From Streblospio benedicti (Eukaryota > Annelida > Polychaeta > Spionida > Spionidae): a stretch of 64,000 nt of DNA. How positions within the stretch are numbered: position 1 is the first letter of the stretch; every line of letters starts with the position of its first letter. Below are positions 54,475 to 64,000 of this stretch, piece by piece. The notes beneath the pieces were generated by a model, which saw only the letters and a list, made by a program, of their open reading frames with translations, was not told the DNA's origin and made no database searches. The stretch spans positions 59,436,560 through 59,500,559 of the forward strand of contig CM032669.1 in the NCBI GenBank assembly GCA_019095985.1, read 5' to 3'. Both the position numbers and the translations under genes were made by a program.

Positions 54475-55195
54475 TAATAAGATCAAGTTTTTAAATGTTG
54501 TCTCCAGAGTTGACAATCTATCTCTTACTACGGTGTACAATGTATTTTTTGTTTGTTTTTGTTTTTTTTGTTTCTGCTGCCTTACAATCGAAAAACAAAT
54601 TCCTATTTTTTGTCACAAATCTTGTATAGGTGTACAATGTATTTAATAGAACTGCACCTGAGTATATGTGTAATTATATTACTAGATTTGTAACAACGCA
54701 TAATACTAGAAACAGTGTCAACGCATTTAAGGTAGATAGAGGTGGTAGTTATGGAATGCTAACATTCAGATGGAATGCTGTAAAATTATGGAACAGTCTA
54801 CCGAATTTCCTCAAATCTTTTAAAACAAAAAAGTGATTTCAAAATGAAATGTAAAATATTTCTGTTAAAGAAGATGTATGATGAGCAAATGAATGATTAC
54901 TGCTATAAATATTAATATGCTTCATCCATTTTCTATATAAGAACTTAATGCACTCTTTATGCCAATGTATACTACTTCTATTTTGTCAGTTTATTTTTTA
55001 AATATTTCTGTTTTGGTCCACCATGGAAATAAGTTAATGAATATATTTATATTCAAACTTTGTGGTGTCAACCAATTCATAATTGCACATGTATTTGTAC
55101 TGGTCAATTGTTTGTTTAGTGTTTAAGTATATTTCCTATTCTATATGTGGGTATAAAGTGTAATTATAGATAAATCAAATCATATCATATCAATG
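54475..55195 (+). mobile_element. Short 5'-truncated LINE tail with (ATATC)n end
   Basis: The frame YNVFNRTAPEYMCNYITRFV with TFRWNAVKLWNSLPNFLKSF is the extreme C-terminus of a LINE reverse-transcriptase protein, which normally ends in a ...LWNSLP..L... block. The right end is AAATCAAATCATATCATATC. The insertion splits a tandem-family unit: AAAATATAATGA on the left and ATGATCCAATCATCT on the right are contiguous in the unit at 50560-50590. AATGAT on both sides may be the target duplication. Confidence 0.75.
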
Positions 55196-55760
55196 ATCCA
55201 ATCATCTCATGCCATTATATTATGCTAGATAAAGCACATGTTGGTGTATGCAGCCATAATCCAAAATATGGAATTATCTCTGAGAGTAGTTATTAAATAA
55301 AGTTGCATGACATGTTTTAAATGTATGTGTATACTGATTAATATGTATCAGCTGAGTATATTACAGCACATTTAGTTACATATTCTCTGTGGGTTTTTGC
55401 ATCATAGCGATATAAAAACACTGTCTGCATGTAGTCTAATATGTTTTGAAATACTCTGACTGACTGTATACTGTCAGTCAACCCTTTTATATGGAATGGC
55501 CGCATGGATTAATTTCTTGTATTGATATGACCCTTTTAGTTTAACATCTTGTCTCAATCAGAATCAATGCTACCTGCCGACACAGAGAGCATTATGTTTG
55601 AGGGAATAGACACTGATTTTTCTGACTCAGCTGGTGACTATATACTGTCCCTGACAAATTAAACGCATGTAGTAATTTATCTACATGACACTGTTAGAAT
55701 TATAGTCATAGAGAATACATCATATCTTATGCTATGTGTGTTTACATGGTTATAAATACT
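55196..55760. repeat. Tandem repeat family, copy 2
   Basis: Uninterrupted version of the unit: CATGTTGGTGTATGCAGCCA, TCTCTGAGAGTAGTTATTAA, GGTTTTTGCATCATAGCGAT, then TGTAGTCTAATATG, where copy 1 has the LINE, then ACCTGCCGACACAGAGAGCA. It serves as the empty site for the CR1-like LINE. Confidence 0.8.
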
Positions 55761-56036
55761 AAAATGTTATTTTATGAGTGCGTGTGGGATATCAGAGAAT
55801 ATCTCACTGAGTGTGGGTTGTGAGCGCAGCAAATGGGTACTGTTAGCGGCCAAAATAACGTATACAGTGCATCTTGGTACAAACTTAGTGTCATTTGGTG
55901 CGTTTGGTGCACACCTAAATGACACCCAATTTTCTTCACTTGATGATAGAAGACAACGGTCAGGTCTGGTGGTTAGTGTTGAGCAAACTTTCCTCTTACC
56001 CATGTTGCACACTGTTCCATGGTACCTACATGTTAA

Positions 56037-57037
56037 ATAGGTACAGATCAGGCGAGCGAACGCAAATGTGAGTGATTAGCACGTCTGCTCTCAGGGGAGT
56101 TGAGAAAGATATAGTGTGCCAAGAATGCCAATGACCTCGTGTAGATGTAGAGTCGTCGGGGAAAAAAAACAGAAACCAGACACTTACATTTACATTTTGA
56201 TAGCTCTCGAAGGGGGCAGCCTGTTTAACAAGTCGATATTGATCATGTGAAAACAGTTAATGGCTACACCTTGGTTATATTTTGCGGCAGAGGTTTTTTT
56301 GCGTCACCCGGTTCATTTTTTTGGCTGAGGTTATATTTTGCGTAAACGCAAATCAGAAATGGTTATATTTTGCGTTGGTTATATTTTGCGGTCTAACATC
56401 CCCCTTCCCCCCACCCTACCTCCACCCTCACTCGACCACAATAAACACTGACAGACTTCCTTCGATGTCAGTTGCTGCCACTTTGTGACAGAAGGAAGTC
56501 TTAGACGATTGACATGGACAAATGTCCGAAAATATATTACGGTAAGTTAAAATGGATTTTCGCAAAAATCGTCAATCAATATGTATATAAATAGAAATCC
56601 AATGAATTTATCTACAAATGTTAACAAATCCTTAGACCCAGTAAATTTTACAATTTTTAATAGAATAAATTATGTCTGAATGTTTTGAGAATTTGTTTTC
56701 CAATAATTGTATTTTTGGCTCCTGAGTGTGTTGATATAATGCAATTATAAGTGTTAACAAATTTGTCAAACAATACATACAACAGCTCACTTCTTTTCAT
56801 GTAGACGTATTCGTTATATTGACAGTGACTGTGAAATCTAGTGTGATAAAATGTAGTTGTGCTTATATGCAGTCCCAATGTACAGTTTGTGGTACTCAAG
56901 CCAATTGACATGCAGACAAGGTCATTGGCATCCTTGACACTATACCTTTCTCAACTCTATGGAGACAATACGGCATAACGCTACTGTAACACAGACATGC
57001 TTATCACTCACATTGGCCTTCGCTTGCCTGATGTACC
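56037..57037. mobile_element. Element with ~130-bp long inverted terminal repeats
   Basis: The left arm 56037-56155 (ATAGGTACA..ATCAGGCGAGCGAA, AATGTGAGTGATTAGCACGT, GAGTTGAGAAAGATATAGTG, ATGCCAATGACCTCGT) pairs with the reverse complement of 56905-57037 (AGGTACATCAGGCAAGCGAA, AATGTGAGTGATAAGCATGT, GAGTTGAGAAAGGTATAGTG, ATGCCAATGACCTTGT). The 750-base middle has no transposase frame but includes a cluster of GGTTATATTTTGCG words. It is a foldback-like non-autonomous element; borders and target duplication are not exact. Confidence 0.7.
56273..56390. repeat. Four copies of GGTTATATTTTGCG
   Basis: The 14-base word GGTTATATTTTGCG occurs at about 56273, 56329, 56361 and 56377, with TTTTTTGCGTCACCCGGTTC between the first two. 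Irregular spacing argues against simple slippage. Confidence 0.85.
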
Positions 57038-57810
57038 TATCTAATCCATTTAGCCACAGTAGCACACACGGTGAAGAGCAATGATCTTGTGAACATATTA
57101 CAGAAGAAAAAAACTCGTTTGAAATGTAGTGAAAATGTAATGAAAATTAGATTTAAGGTATTGAATTAGAATATGTTATTTACTAGTAATAGATCAAATT
57201 TCAAAGATAACTATATTCTTCGCAACATGATACATGTATATTACATGCATGTAATGTAATACAGTATATCAGGAATATTGTCTTGAACACTTTATTGTAA
57301 TGAATCATAACAAAATGAGATATGTAACGTATCAAAGTTGAATATGTGTATAGGATTAAATAGAATTTTGAAATTTATAATATTCTTAGCCATGTATTTT
57401 ACATATGTGGAAAAGTTGGAAAATAACCATCCAAATTTCACAATTAATCAAAATGAAGCTAAATCACAAAATATTTGTTAAATTAGTCCAATTGAAGTCG
57501 GCCATCTACTTCCTCTCGGCTTTAAAATTATACCAAAAATTAAACTATATGTTTCACTGCATGATTCTAAAAAAATCCAAAGATATCTGTCAGACTACAT
57601 GGTTTTAAAACAATTTGAGTCACCAAGAGGTACAGCCTGCCCAAATCCTGAACCCCTGTCTCCAATTATTGATTTATACGGTTATTGCAGTGGAGTTGGC
57701 TCAGCTTTGAGACGATTTATTTAATCCAATTGCTGCATTTCATGGTCCCGCTTGTTTTTCTTTCTTCTTCTTTTTCTTTTTTTTTCCATCCTGAAAATTG
57801 ATGAATGAGT
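57038..57810. other. AT-rich interval without a supported gene
   Basis: Frames in this region are short and not family-like; there is a T/C-rich tract at 57755-57788. Nothing else was seen. Confidence 0.4.
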
Positions 57811-57814
57811 TGTG

Positions 57815-58000
57815 TTTTCAACTAATCGTGGTCATGCTGCTGTTGTCACTGGCACACTTTCCACATTGACAACAATCATTAAGTTTCTCTCCAGTATGAA
57901 TTATCATATGGGTGTTCACATATTTGCCTTGGCTGAATGGTTTCTCAAATACTGTAGCCAGATACTCTTTCTCTCCAGAATGCATTCTTCGAAATCGTTA
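57815..58000 (-). pseudogene. Degenerate C2H2 zinc-finger fragment
   Basis: The minus strand reads RFRRMHSGEKEYLATVFEK, PFSQGKYVNTHMIIHTGEK and LNDCCQCGKCASDNSSM. The HTGEK linkers and H...H spacing are those of a poly-C2H2 zinc-finger gene, but the first finger has lost its cysteine pair and the last its histidines. It is a host gene relic, unrelated in sequence to the fingers at 37.4 kb. Confidence 0.7.
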
Positions 58001-58610
58001 GATAACTATAAGATCTGAAGTTGAATAGGTGAGAACTACCTCCTTTTACAAGTTCGATATTTTACTTTTCTTTTCTTGTGTATCTCAAATTCCGTGTTTT
58101 ACAATTTGTAAGACAACAATGACGGTGATTTTCATTATTTTTTATACTGGTCTTTAAATACACTTTGTTTCATTATGGTAAACCTGTAGCATACCTATAC
58201 AATATATGAAATATATAAATCTTGTCTAGAAAAGTTTACATTTACAAATATGTGCCTCAAATTTGCACGCTTTAAAACTTGTGCACATTCTGCAACTACA
58301 ATACAAAAAACGCGTTTAATATTTTATCATACAATGGGTTAAAAAAAACTTTAAATTGAACTTACCTTACATAATTTGCCAACATTAATAATTTTGCAGT
58401 TTTACATTTTTCTTCTGTACACTTGAAAGTTGTTTATTTTGCCCATCGCGCAATGAACGTCAAATTTCTTTTACCTACGTTTAAACACACGCCTGACGCA
58501 CTAGAAGCAACAGAATGAATATATTTCAAGTAGGGTGTTCAACATATTCTTAGATGAATGAAATTTAAAAGAAGGATATACTTCACACAAAGATTTACAA
58601 AGGTATATAC

Positions 58611-61600
58611 TAACATGAGCTTCTTTATGGATCTGGTTGATCATCTTGTGACCACTTTCATTGTGCTGCGTCAGCCAATTATTTCCACGGAGTTTGATCA
58701 TGTCTTCGATCACAAATTGGATATATGAGGGAACATTCTTCACAAAATGGAGGGGGTGAAAATGGATAAAAGATGGAACACTCTTCTTAGAAAAATAAAT
58801 TTCCTGTTGCAGTTCTTCAAAGACCATATCCAGAATATTATGCTAATGAAATTTAAGTACATGTTACAAGATATGTTAACAATAGAGCTATTGTGAAATT
58901 TTGTAAGTTCTCAAAGTTGTAATGATAATACATGTGTATAGACAATTTTCATTTACCTTATTTCCAGGAGTATCAAAGTTTTTGCCAATTGTTGATATCA
59001 ATGTGCATAGACATTCCAGTTTATCGCTTTGGCCCAATAGGCACAAAATACAGTCGTGCATGATCTTCTCAGTCAACATCTTGAGGTTAAAAAGCTCACC
59101 AATAAATCTGGAAATTTCAAATTGAATTGTTCACAATAAAGAAAAATCACTTGACACGTGCAAGTTATCAACAGTATTATGTATCATGTTTGCCAGTGTT
59201 TACCTAATATTTCCAAGTGACTTTCGGCCCAGGTTTTCAATCTTCTCCTCCATAAAGACTTTCATCTCTGCACGTTTCTCTTCCTCGAAATGTTAATAAT
59301 TTTTGTGACTATAATTCAATGGGGGTGACTGATAAATTAAACACCAATACATTCATTTCCCTTCACAGTATTGTACAAATTAGAGTTGTTTCACAGAAAA
59401 TTAACCATTAACTTACATCTACTTCCTGTTGCATGCGCCATTTGTCAACTTCAAATTCATGAAATCTTGATCTAACTTTCTCAAACTGGTTTTGACAGCG
59501 TTTGAAAAGAATGTTCCGGAACATGGCAAACTGTTCAGGATTGTCCTTTCTTGGTACTTTTATCTAAAACATTAACAATGTTGAGTCAGATATTACATAA
59601 ACCGATATTATATTCCAAAATTTTCACCACACAAACAATTGGCAAAAGGAATTAATATTTTTTCAATGAAATATTATAGATCACAAAACATTATCAGTGT
59701 ATTCTTACCTGAGAGAGAGCCTTACAAATATTTGCATAGGCCACAGAGAGACTAGGTTCCACTAAAGCTTTCTCAAACACAATATCAACTAAAGTGACAA
59801 GACCGTCTTCAATATCGATGGCATAATCAGCAGTCATTTGGTTCACCAATTCTCTAAATCTCTGGGGTGTCATTTTGTTCAAGATACCATTAACGTTTTT
59901 GTGCAGCTCCTGAAATTATTCTTATACATATAAACGTAACATTGAATACTCAACTGCGCAAGGTTTTTACATTATATACACAGTTTACAACTATCCTTTT
60001 GTGCTAGTTTTATAAGCTCACATTGAAAGCCTTTCGGACCTTCCCGGTCCTTCGTCAGTCTGCCAACTATCTAATCGTCACGTGATCGTGTCTAAAGATA
60101 AGATGTACCCAACAACCTGCTCATCTTGTTTTTACGGCCTGCCCAAGATTCACAAACAAGCCATGCCTCTGCGACTGATAGTGAGTAGCATTGACATTAT
60201 CACCTACAAGTGTTCAAAGTACCTGGCATCCATAATTTCATGAATAATAGGCAAAACTGAAAGACACATAAAAAAACTCAAACAATCAGAGAGATAATCA
60301 GTACATGCAGAATTGAGGAAGGACAAGAGCTAAGATCGTATGATGTCACGGCGCTTTTTACCAGTGTTCCTGTGAATAAAGCAGTGGAATGCATTAAGAC
60401 CAAACTGGATGCAGACAGGGACCTACACAAGAGAACCACTTTGAAGCCAGGTGAAATCGCAGAACTTCTGGAAATTGTGCTCGGATGCACCTACTTTACG
60501 TATGGTGGAAAATTTTACCAGCAGATCCATGGAGCGGCTATGGGGTTGCCAGTTTCCATGATAGTGTGTGATGCGATGATGGAGGACATAGAACAAAAGG
60601 CAATTGAAACAGCACCTCACCCTCCCCACTGGTGGTATCGATATGTGGATGATACTCACACGAAGCTAGACTCTGAGTATGCCCAGGAATTCACGGACCA
60701 TCTAAACACACTGGACCCTGACATCAAGTTCACCACTGAAGGAGAGGAAAATGGTGAGCTTGCCTTCCTGGATACGTCAACATCGAAGAAAGAGGATGGT
60801 AATCTCAAACTTAAGATCTACCGTAAGCCAACACACACCGACCAATACCTCCAGTTTGACTCCAACCACCCCTTGGAGCACAAATTCAATGTAGTACGCA
60901 CTCTCCATCATAGAGCCAAGACTGATTACTGAAGAGATGGATCAAGAAGCGGAAATAAAACATGTCAATGAGGCATTGTCAAAATGTGGATAACCATCCT
61001 GGGCGATCAAAAGAGGATCTGTGTTGAGAGACAAGGATGAAGCAGGAAAGAAGAAGGACCGGGCGGACGAGACAAAGAAGACGATGGTGGGAATACCAAA
61101 TGTGAAGGACTTGTCAGAGGCGGTGAGAAGGATCATGAGTGGCTATGGATGTAATGCCTATTTTTAAACCCGTGAACACTCTCAGACAGTTACTGGTAGC
61201 ACCCAAGGATCCAGCCAAAAAAGAAGACGTTTGTGATGTACTTTACCAAATAAATTGCGGTGGATCAGGTCCTGAAGGATGTAGTAGCTCCTATGTGGGT
61301 GAAACATCAAAGACCTTAAAGACCAGATTCGACCAGCATAGACGCCCTAGCAGCACCTCCTCACACGTCTGCTTACATCTACATCAACCAGACAGAGAGA
61401 GCCATCACATATCCCTGGATAACATCAAGATAATAGACCGTGACCAGAACACTTTTGAAAGAAAGATCAGGGAGGCCATACACATCAGGCGCCTCAAGCC
61501 CGACCTCAATAAGAATGTGGTGGCCGCCGACCTACCAGCCATCTACACCAACATCCTACCAGCCTCTGCCGACGATGTCACACCATGATCACATGACGAT

Positions 61601-62000
61601 TAGGCAGTTGGCAGACTGACGAAAGACCGGAAAGGTCCGAAAGGCTTTCAATGTGAGCTTATAAAACTAGCACAAAAGGATAGTTGTAAACTGTGTATAT
61701 AATAAACGTTACAATGAAATTTCAGCAATACTGATCATTCACATTAATAAGAAAACAACCTAGCTATCAGAGAGAAATAAAGTAAAACATCTGTGATCTT
61801 TTACCAGTGTTTTAAGCTCTTCTGACAATCCAGACATTTCGTTCTTTGAATCAGGCTTCCTAGCCTTTTTACAAACACTATGTAATTTGCTATCTCCGCC
61901 AAGTGGCTTCTCTATGGATATAAACTTCACGTTATTGTTGCGAGGGTCCCCTCCTCTATGTTTTGTCTGACTGTGAACATCTTTTTCCACTACCAGGAGG
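58611..62000 (-). CDS. eIF4G-like translation initiation factor, MIF4G region, six exons
   Basis: eIF4G is the scaffold of the cap-binding complex; its MIF4G domain binds eIF4A. Exons with GT/AG borders and consistent phases: 61805-62000 ([24 protein letters not shown], resembling the EKAWKPSSK region), 59709-59909 ([40 protein letters not shown]), 59417-59563 ([39 protein letters not shown]), 59204-59283 ([22 protein letters not shown]), 58957-59107 ([33 protein letters not shown]) and 58611-58842 ([44 protein letters not shown]). The order matches human eIF4G1. The last exon has an unusual insert with a near-duplicate (SVPSFIHF / NVPSYIQF). Later exons are not found in the window. A Penelope element fills the first intron. 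Confidence 0.88.
60112..60932 (+). CDS. Penelope-type reverse transcriptase (partial)
   Basis: Polymerase of a Penelope-like element, related to telomerase RT. It begins within the fingers ([20 protein letters not shown]) and continues with [35 protein letters not shown] (motif B-type AMG.P.S), [12 protein letters not shown] (catalytic YVDD), [20 protein letters not shown] and [18 protein letters not shown]. The same [11 protein letters not shown] block starts the chimeric frames at 31.6 and 34.2 kb. It is incomplete at its 5' end. Confidence 0.85.
61139..61588 (+). CDS. Penelope-type GIY-YIG endonuclease
   Basis: Second half of the same element: [20 protein letters not shown], then VLYQINCGG..., [19 protein letters not shown] (the GIY-YIG core, here with YVGET), [20 protein letters not shown] and [13 protein letters not shown] (with the catalytic Glu region E in [11 protein letters not shown]). 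It ends just before the right terminal inverted segment. The nuclease would nick target DNA to prime reverse transcription. Confidence 0.85.
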   Translation: MAMDVMPIFKPVNTLRQLLVAPKDPAKKEDVCDVLYQINCGGSGPEGCSSSYVGETSKTLKTRFDQHRRPSSTSSHVCLHLHQPDRESHHISLDNIKIIDRDQNTFERKIREAIHIRRLKPDLNKNVVAADLPAIYTNILPASADDVTP

Positions 62001-62097
62001 CTGAAACATACAGAATTCAGCTTTAACACAATTTACTAAATCCACTCTCTCTGGACAGTTCTTTGTCCTAAAAATTGAAAAAATGATTTATTTTCAA

Positions 62098-63141
62098 CTA
62101 GTCACCACCAAATTCATCCATTGCGTACACTAAAGTATTATGTATTATGCGAACTACAGAAGCAATAGATTCTAACTGAGTGTAAAAGAATGCATATACT
62201 TCATACACAAATTTACAAAAGTATATACTGACATGAGCTTCTGTATGGGTTTGGTCCATCATCTTAGGATGCTTCAACGCATTTGTTAATTCTTTGACCT
62301 TCGCTTGGATTTTGTATACGCCGTCATGTTTCCAAGCATCTTTTACAAATAATTTTCTCAAAAGTAATTTTGTATATCCAGTAAAGCAAGCTGCAGGTTT
62401 ATTTGGCTGATATGTTTTCAGAACATCCGTAATATTTTCTGTAACTTTGATCAAACTTGTGACGGTATCCAACGTATGTCTGGTGTAAAAGTTAAAATTT
62501 TCTTTCTCAATGGTCTCATTAATCTGATCAAGTATTTTGTTTAAATCTATCATGCTCTTTGACGTGTTCTCTCTTTCTGCCTTCTCCACAAAGTTGTTCA
62601 ATTCGTTATACAACTGTGTTTCCCATTGGTCAATGTTTGCGTGTAGGTCTTTTGCCATGCTTTTTATTTCAATTTTCATGGAATTCACATCCTCTTTTAG
62701 TGACATAAGTACCTCGGAATCTTTACTCTCCATTAATGCCCTAGCTTCACCCAGTGATACTTTACATTGCATAAGGGTTTGCATCTTGTCACCAAAGAAT
62801 TCTTCCACCAACACTATTTCATGGTTGATATGCTTGTTAGCTGTCATTGTGGTGAAACATTTTGGACACATTAACGAGTCACAAGTCACACAGAAGTTTG
62901 CTGCAAACATGCTATGAGCACTGAGGACCTCTTTCTTTTTGTTGACCTTGCTTACGTTTGTCACATCTTGTTGGTCATGGTCTTTGTCTGTTATAAACCG
63001 ATTTCTTACATTTAGACAGCGCTTAACGATCTTTTTCATTACGTTTGTCAAGTATGTGTTTACTTGAAGGTCTGCAACACCCTCCGATCTAATTTTTTTT
63101 TGCTGCGTCATAGCAGCAAAGCCTTTCTTTTTCACCCAGTC
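62098..63141 (-). CDS. B-box/coiled-coil (TRIM-like) exon whose tail is an eIF4G exon copy
   Basis: TRIM-type proteins use B-boxes and coiled coils for ligase assembly. The exon follows an acceptor (GCTCAG) near 63146, so upstream exons lie outside the window. The protein has a B-box-like segment (FAANFCVTCDSLMCPKCFTT then KHINHEIV, with C..C, C..C and H..H but without the first cysteine), then a long coiled coil (about residues 110-235: ALMESKDSEVLMSLKEDV, QINETIEKENFNFY). Its last ~17 residues before a GTATAT donor (PKMMDQTHTEAHV) and the intron start are a copy of the eIF4G exon end at 58611 ([13 protein letters not shown]). Splicing would be expected at about 62235; the frame beyond that is probably intron. 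Confidence 0.65.
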   Translation of the reverse strand, partial: DWVKKKGFAAMTQQKKIRSEGVADLQVNTYLTNVMKKIVKRCLNVRNRFITDKDHDQQDVTNVSKVNKKKEVLSAHSMFAANFCVTCDSLMCPKCFTTMTANKHINHEIVLVEEFFGDKMQTLMQCKVSLGEARALMESKDSEVLMSLKEDVNSMKIEIKSMAKDLHANIDQWETQLYNELNNFVEKAERENTSKSMIDLNKILDQINETIEKENFNFYTRHTLDTVTSLIKVTENITDVLKTYQPNKPAACFTGYTKLLLRKLFVKDAWKHDGVYKIQAKVKELTNALKHPKMMDQTHTEAHVSIYFCKFVYEVYAFFYTQLESIASVVRIIHNTLVYAMDEFGGD

Positions 63142-63149
63142 CACTGAGC

Positions 63150-64000
63150 ATTTAATTAAAAATCATTGTACAAATCATTTTTTTACATTCAATTTTTCAT
63201 TAACAGAGCTTTTTTTAAAGTAATTAAAACATTTTATCATGTGATTTTTGTTATCTATTGTTAATTTACAATTAAAGTGATTCTGTAGTAAGCTGAAAAT
63301 AAAACTGCATCAACGATGTTTTATATAAATATAAGAACATCATTTACAAAGAAAGTTCTAGTGTACATTTTAGTGAAAAAAGAAATACTGCGAATGCAAA
63401 TAATATATATTGATGATGGAAAATGAAAAATATATAACATGAATATCAAATTATCAAAGTAATCAGTAATTTTTCAACAGGCTAGAAACAATAAGTGGAA
63501 GCATAGACAGTTAACATGGCTTCATCATTGCCAACAAAAAGCACTTTATCAATATGTACAATGTAACTGTAGTCAGTATTTTTCAGCAACAATAATTTCA
63601 TCACCATAGGTGACCTCATCACAACAGAAAAAGAATTCTACTTGTACAATTTATAGAGGATATGCTATACTATTTATCCTAGCATTTTTGATGACAGATA
63701 AAAGTAGTAAATACCACAGAAGTTTATGAAAGAAGAATAACTGTTTGTACAAGAGAGAATCATAAACTTTTATTTTGGTTCTTCAGATAATACTCTCTGC
63801 TACGATTCAAATGCAGGAGCATGTAATTCCCATGCACAAATATTTACACCCCAGTCTACATCCTGTGACCAGGTCTATTAAATTTCCACAAAAAACTTTT
63901 TTAGGACAATTAGCAGCTGTTATCTTGTCTACTGATAAATTGCTACTTTGAATCAATGTCACACACTTTTGAAAACTAGGCTCATTGCTGGATAATGGTT
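63150..64000. other. AT-rich interval without a supported gene
   Basis: No conserved frame, repeat or RNA gene was recognised up to the window end. It is probably an intron or 5' flank of the B-box gene. Confidence 0.4.

Larger units (their letters stand above)
59971..61702 (+). mobile_element. Penelope-like element with inverted terminal segments, inside an eIF4G intron
   Basis: A 1.7-kb element bounded by ~110-base inverted repeats: TATATACACAGTTTACAACT, AGCTCACATTGAAAGCCTTT and GTCAGTCTGCCAACT at the left are mirrored at 61588-61702. It carries a partial reverse transcriptase and a GIY-YIG nuclease on the plus strand, antisense to the host gene. The 5' part of the reverse transcriptase is missing and the coding is broken in a few places, so it is a dead copy. 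Inverted terminal arrangements are known for Penelope elements. Confidence 0.85.

Noticed and set aside
55774-56040. 88-codon plus-strand frame
   Set aside because: No recognisable similarity and no splice context; it abuts the inverted-repeat element and is balanced by an equally long antisense frame.
1-64000. CRISPR arrays, operons, riboswitches, Shine-Dalgarno sites
   Set aside because: The window is clearly metazoan nuclear DNA with spliced genes; the tandem repeats seen have no regular spacer structure.

Overview
The window reads as AT-rich genomic DNA of an invertebrate metazoan. Split genes with GT/AG introns encode animal proteins (dynein heavy chain, RCC1, MED25, eIF4G, kelch-like proteins, a GTSF1-type CHHC zinc-finger protein). 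These genes are buried in many families of LINEs, Penelope-like elements and short inverted-repeat DNA transposons. The element mix (CR1-like LINE with a PHD-finger ORF1, Tx1/L1-like LINEs, GIY-YIG Penelope elements) fits a lophotrochozoan or an invertebrate deuterostome, but the species cannot be fixed from sequence alone. Two runs of exactly 100 N (10309-10408 and 20844-20943) are scaffold gaps, and duplicated or poor-quality sequence beside them suggests draft-assembly artefacts.

Layout. 1-1.7 kb: three exons of a DNAH10-like axonemal dynein on the plus strand, with a non-autonomous transposon sitting just upstream of the first splice acceptor. 1.9-7 kb: four non-autonomous inverted-repeat elements or repeat blocks (one nested with a visible empty-site paralogue), a tRNA-derived SINE and a Penelope endonuclease fragment. 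7.2-14.3 kb: a tandem duplication, then a YqaJ-nuclease-like gene on the minus strand broken by a LINE and duplicated across the first gap. 14.6-22.5 kb: two nearly identical copies of a GTSF1-like gene around the second gap, separated by 2.6 kb of unique non-coding DNA. 22.8 kb: one RCC1 exon. 23.4-29.5 kb: LINE remnants and an uncharacterised repeat-associated gene. 29.6-34.8 kb: two 2.6-kb tandem units, each holding an open frame that runs from a Penelope reverse-transcriptase tail into an SH3 domain.

36-44.6 kb: a Tx1-like LINE inserted in a C2H2 zinc-finger exon, three decayed copies of one BTB-BACK-Kelch gene, and a Met/Pro-rich gene, all on the minus strand and reshuffled by local segmental duplication. 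44.6-48.3 kb: roughly 1-kb tandem units that copy the first coding segment of the Met/Pro-rich gene. 49.3-49.9 kb: MED25 exons carrying the activator-binding ACID domain. 50.5-56 kb: an ancient tandem repeat family into which a 2.8-kb CR1-like LINE and a short 5'-truncated LINE have inserted; both insertion points are defined by paralogous empty sites. 56-57 kb: a long inverted-repeat element. 58.6-62 kb: six exons of the MIF4G region of an eIF4G gene, with a Penelope element inside one intron. 62.1-63.1 kb: a B-box/coiled-coil exon whose tail is a copy of the eIF4G exon end and its splice donor.

There is no operon-like co-operation. The common theme is host exons being copied, interrupted and fused by retroelements and segmental duplication. 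The most interesting products are the Penelope-SH3 chimeric frame, the B-box/eIF4G chimera and the unusually long CHHC zinc-finger protein. None of these is shown here to be functional.
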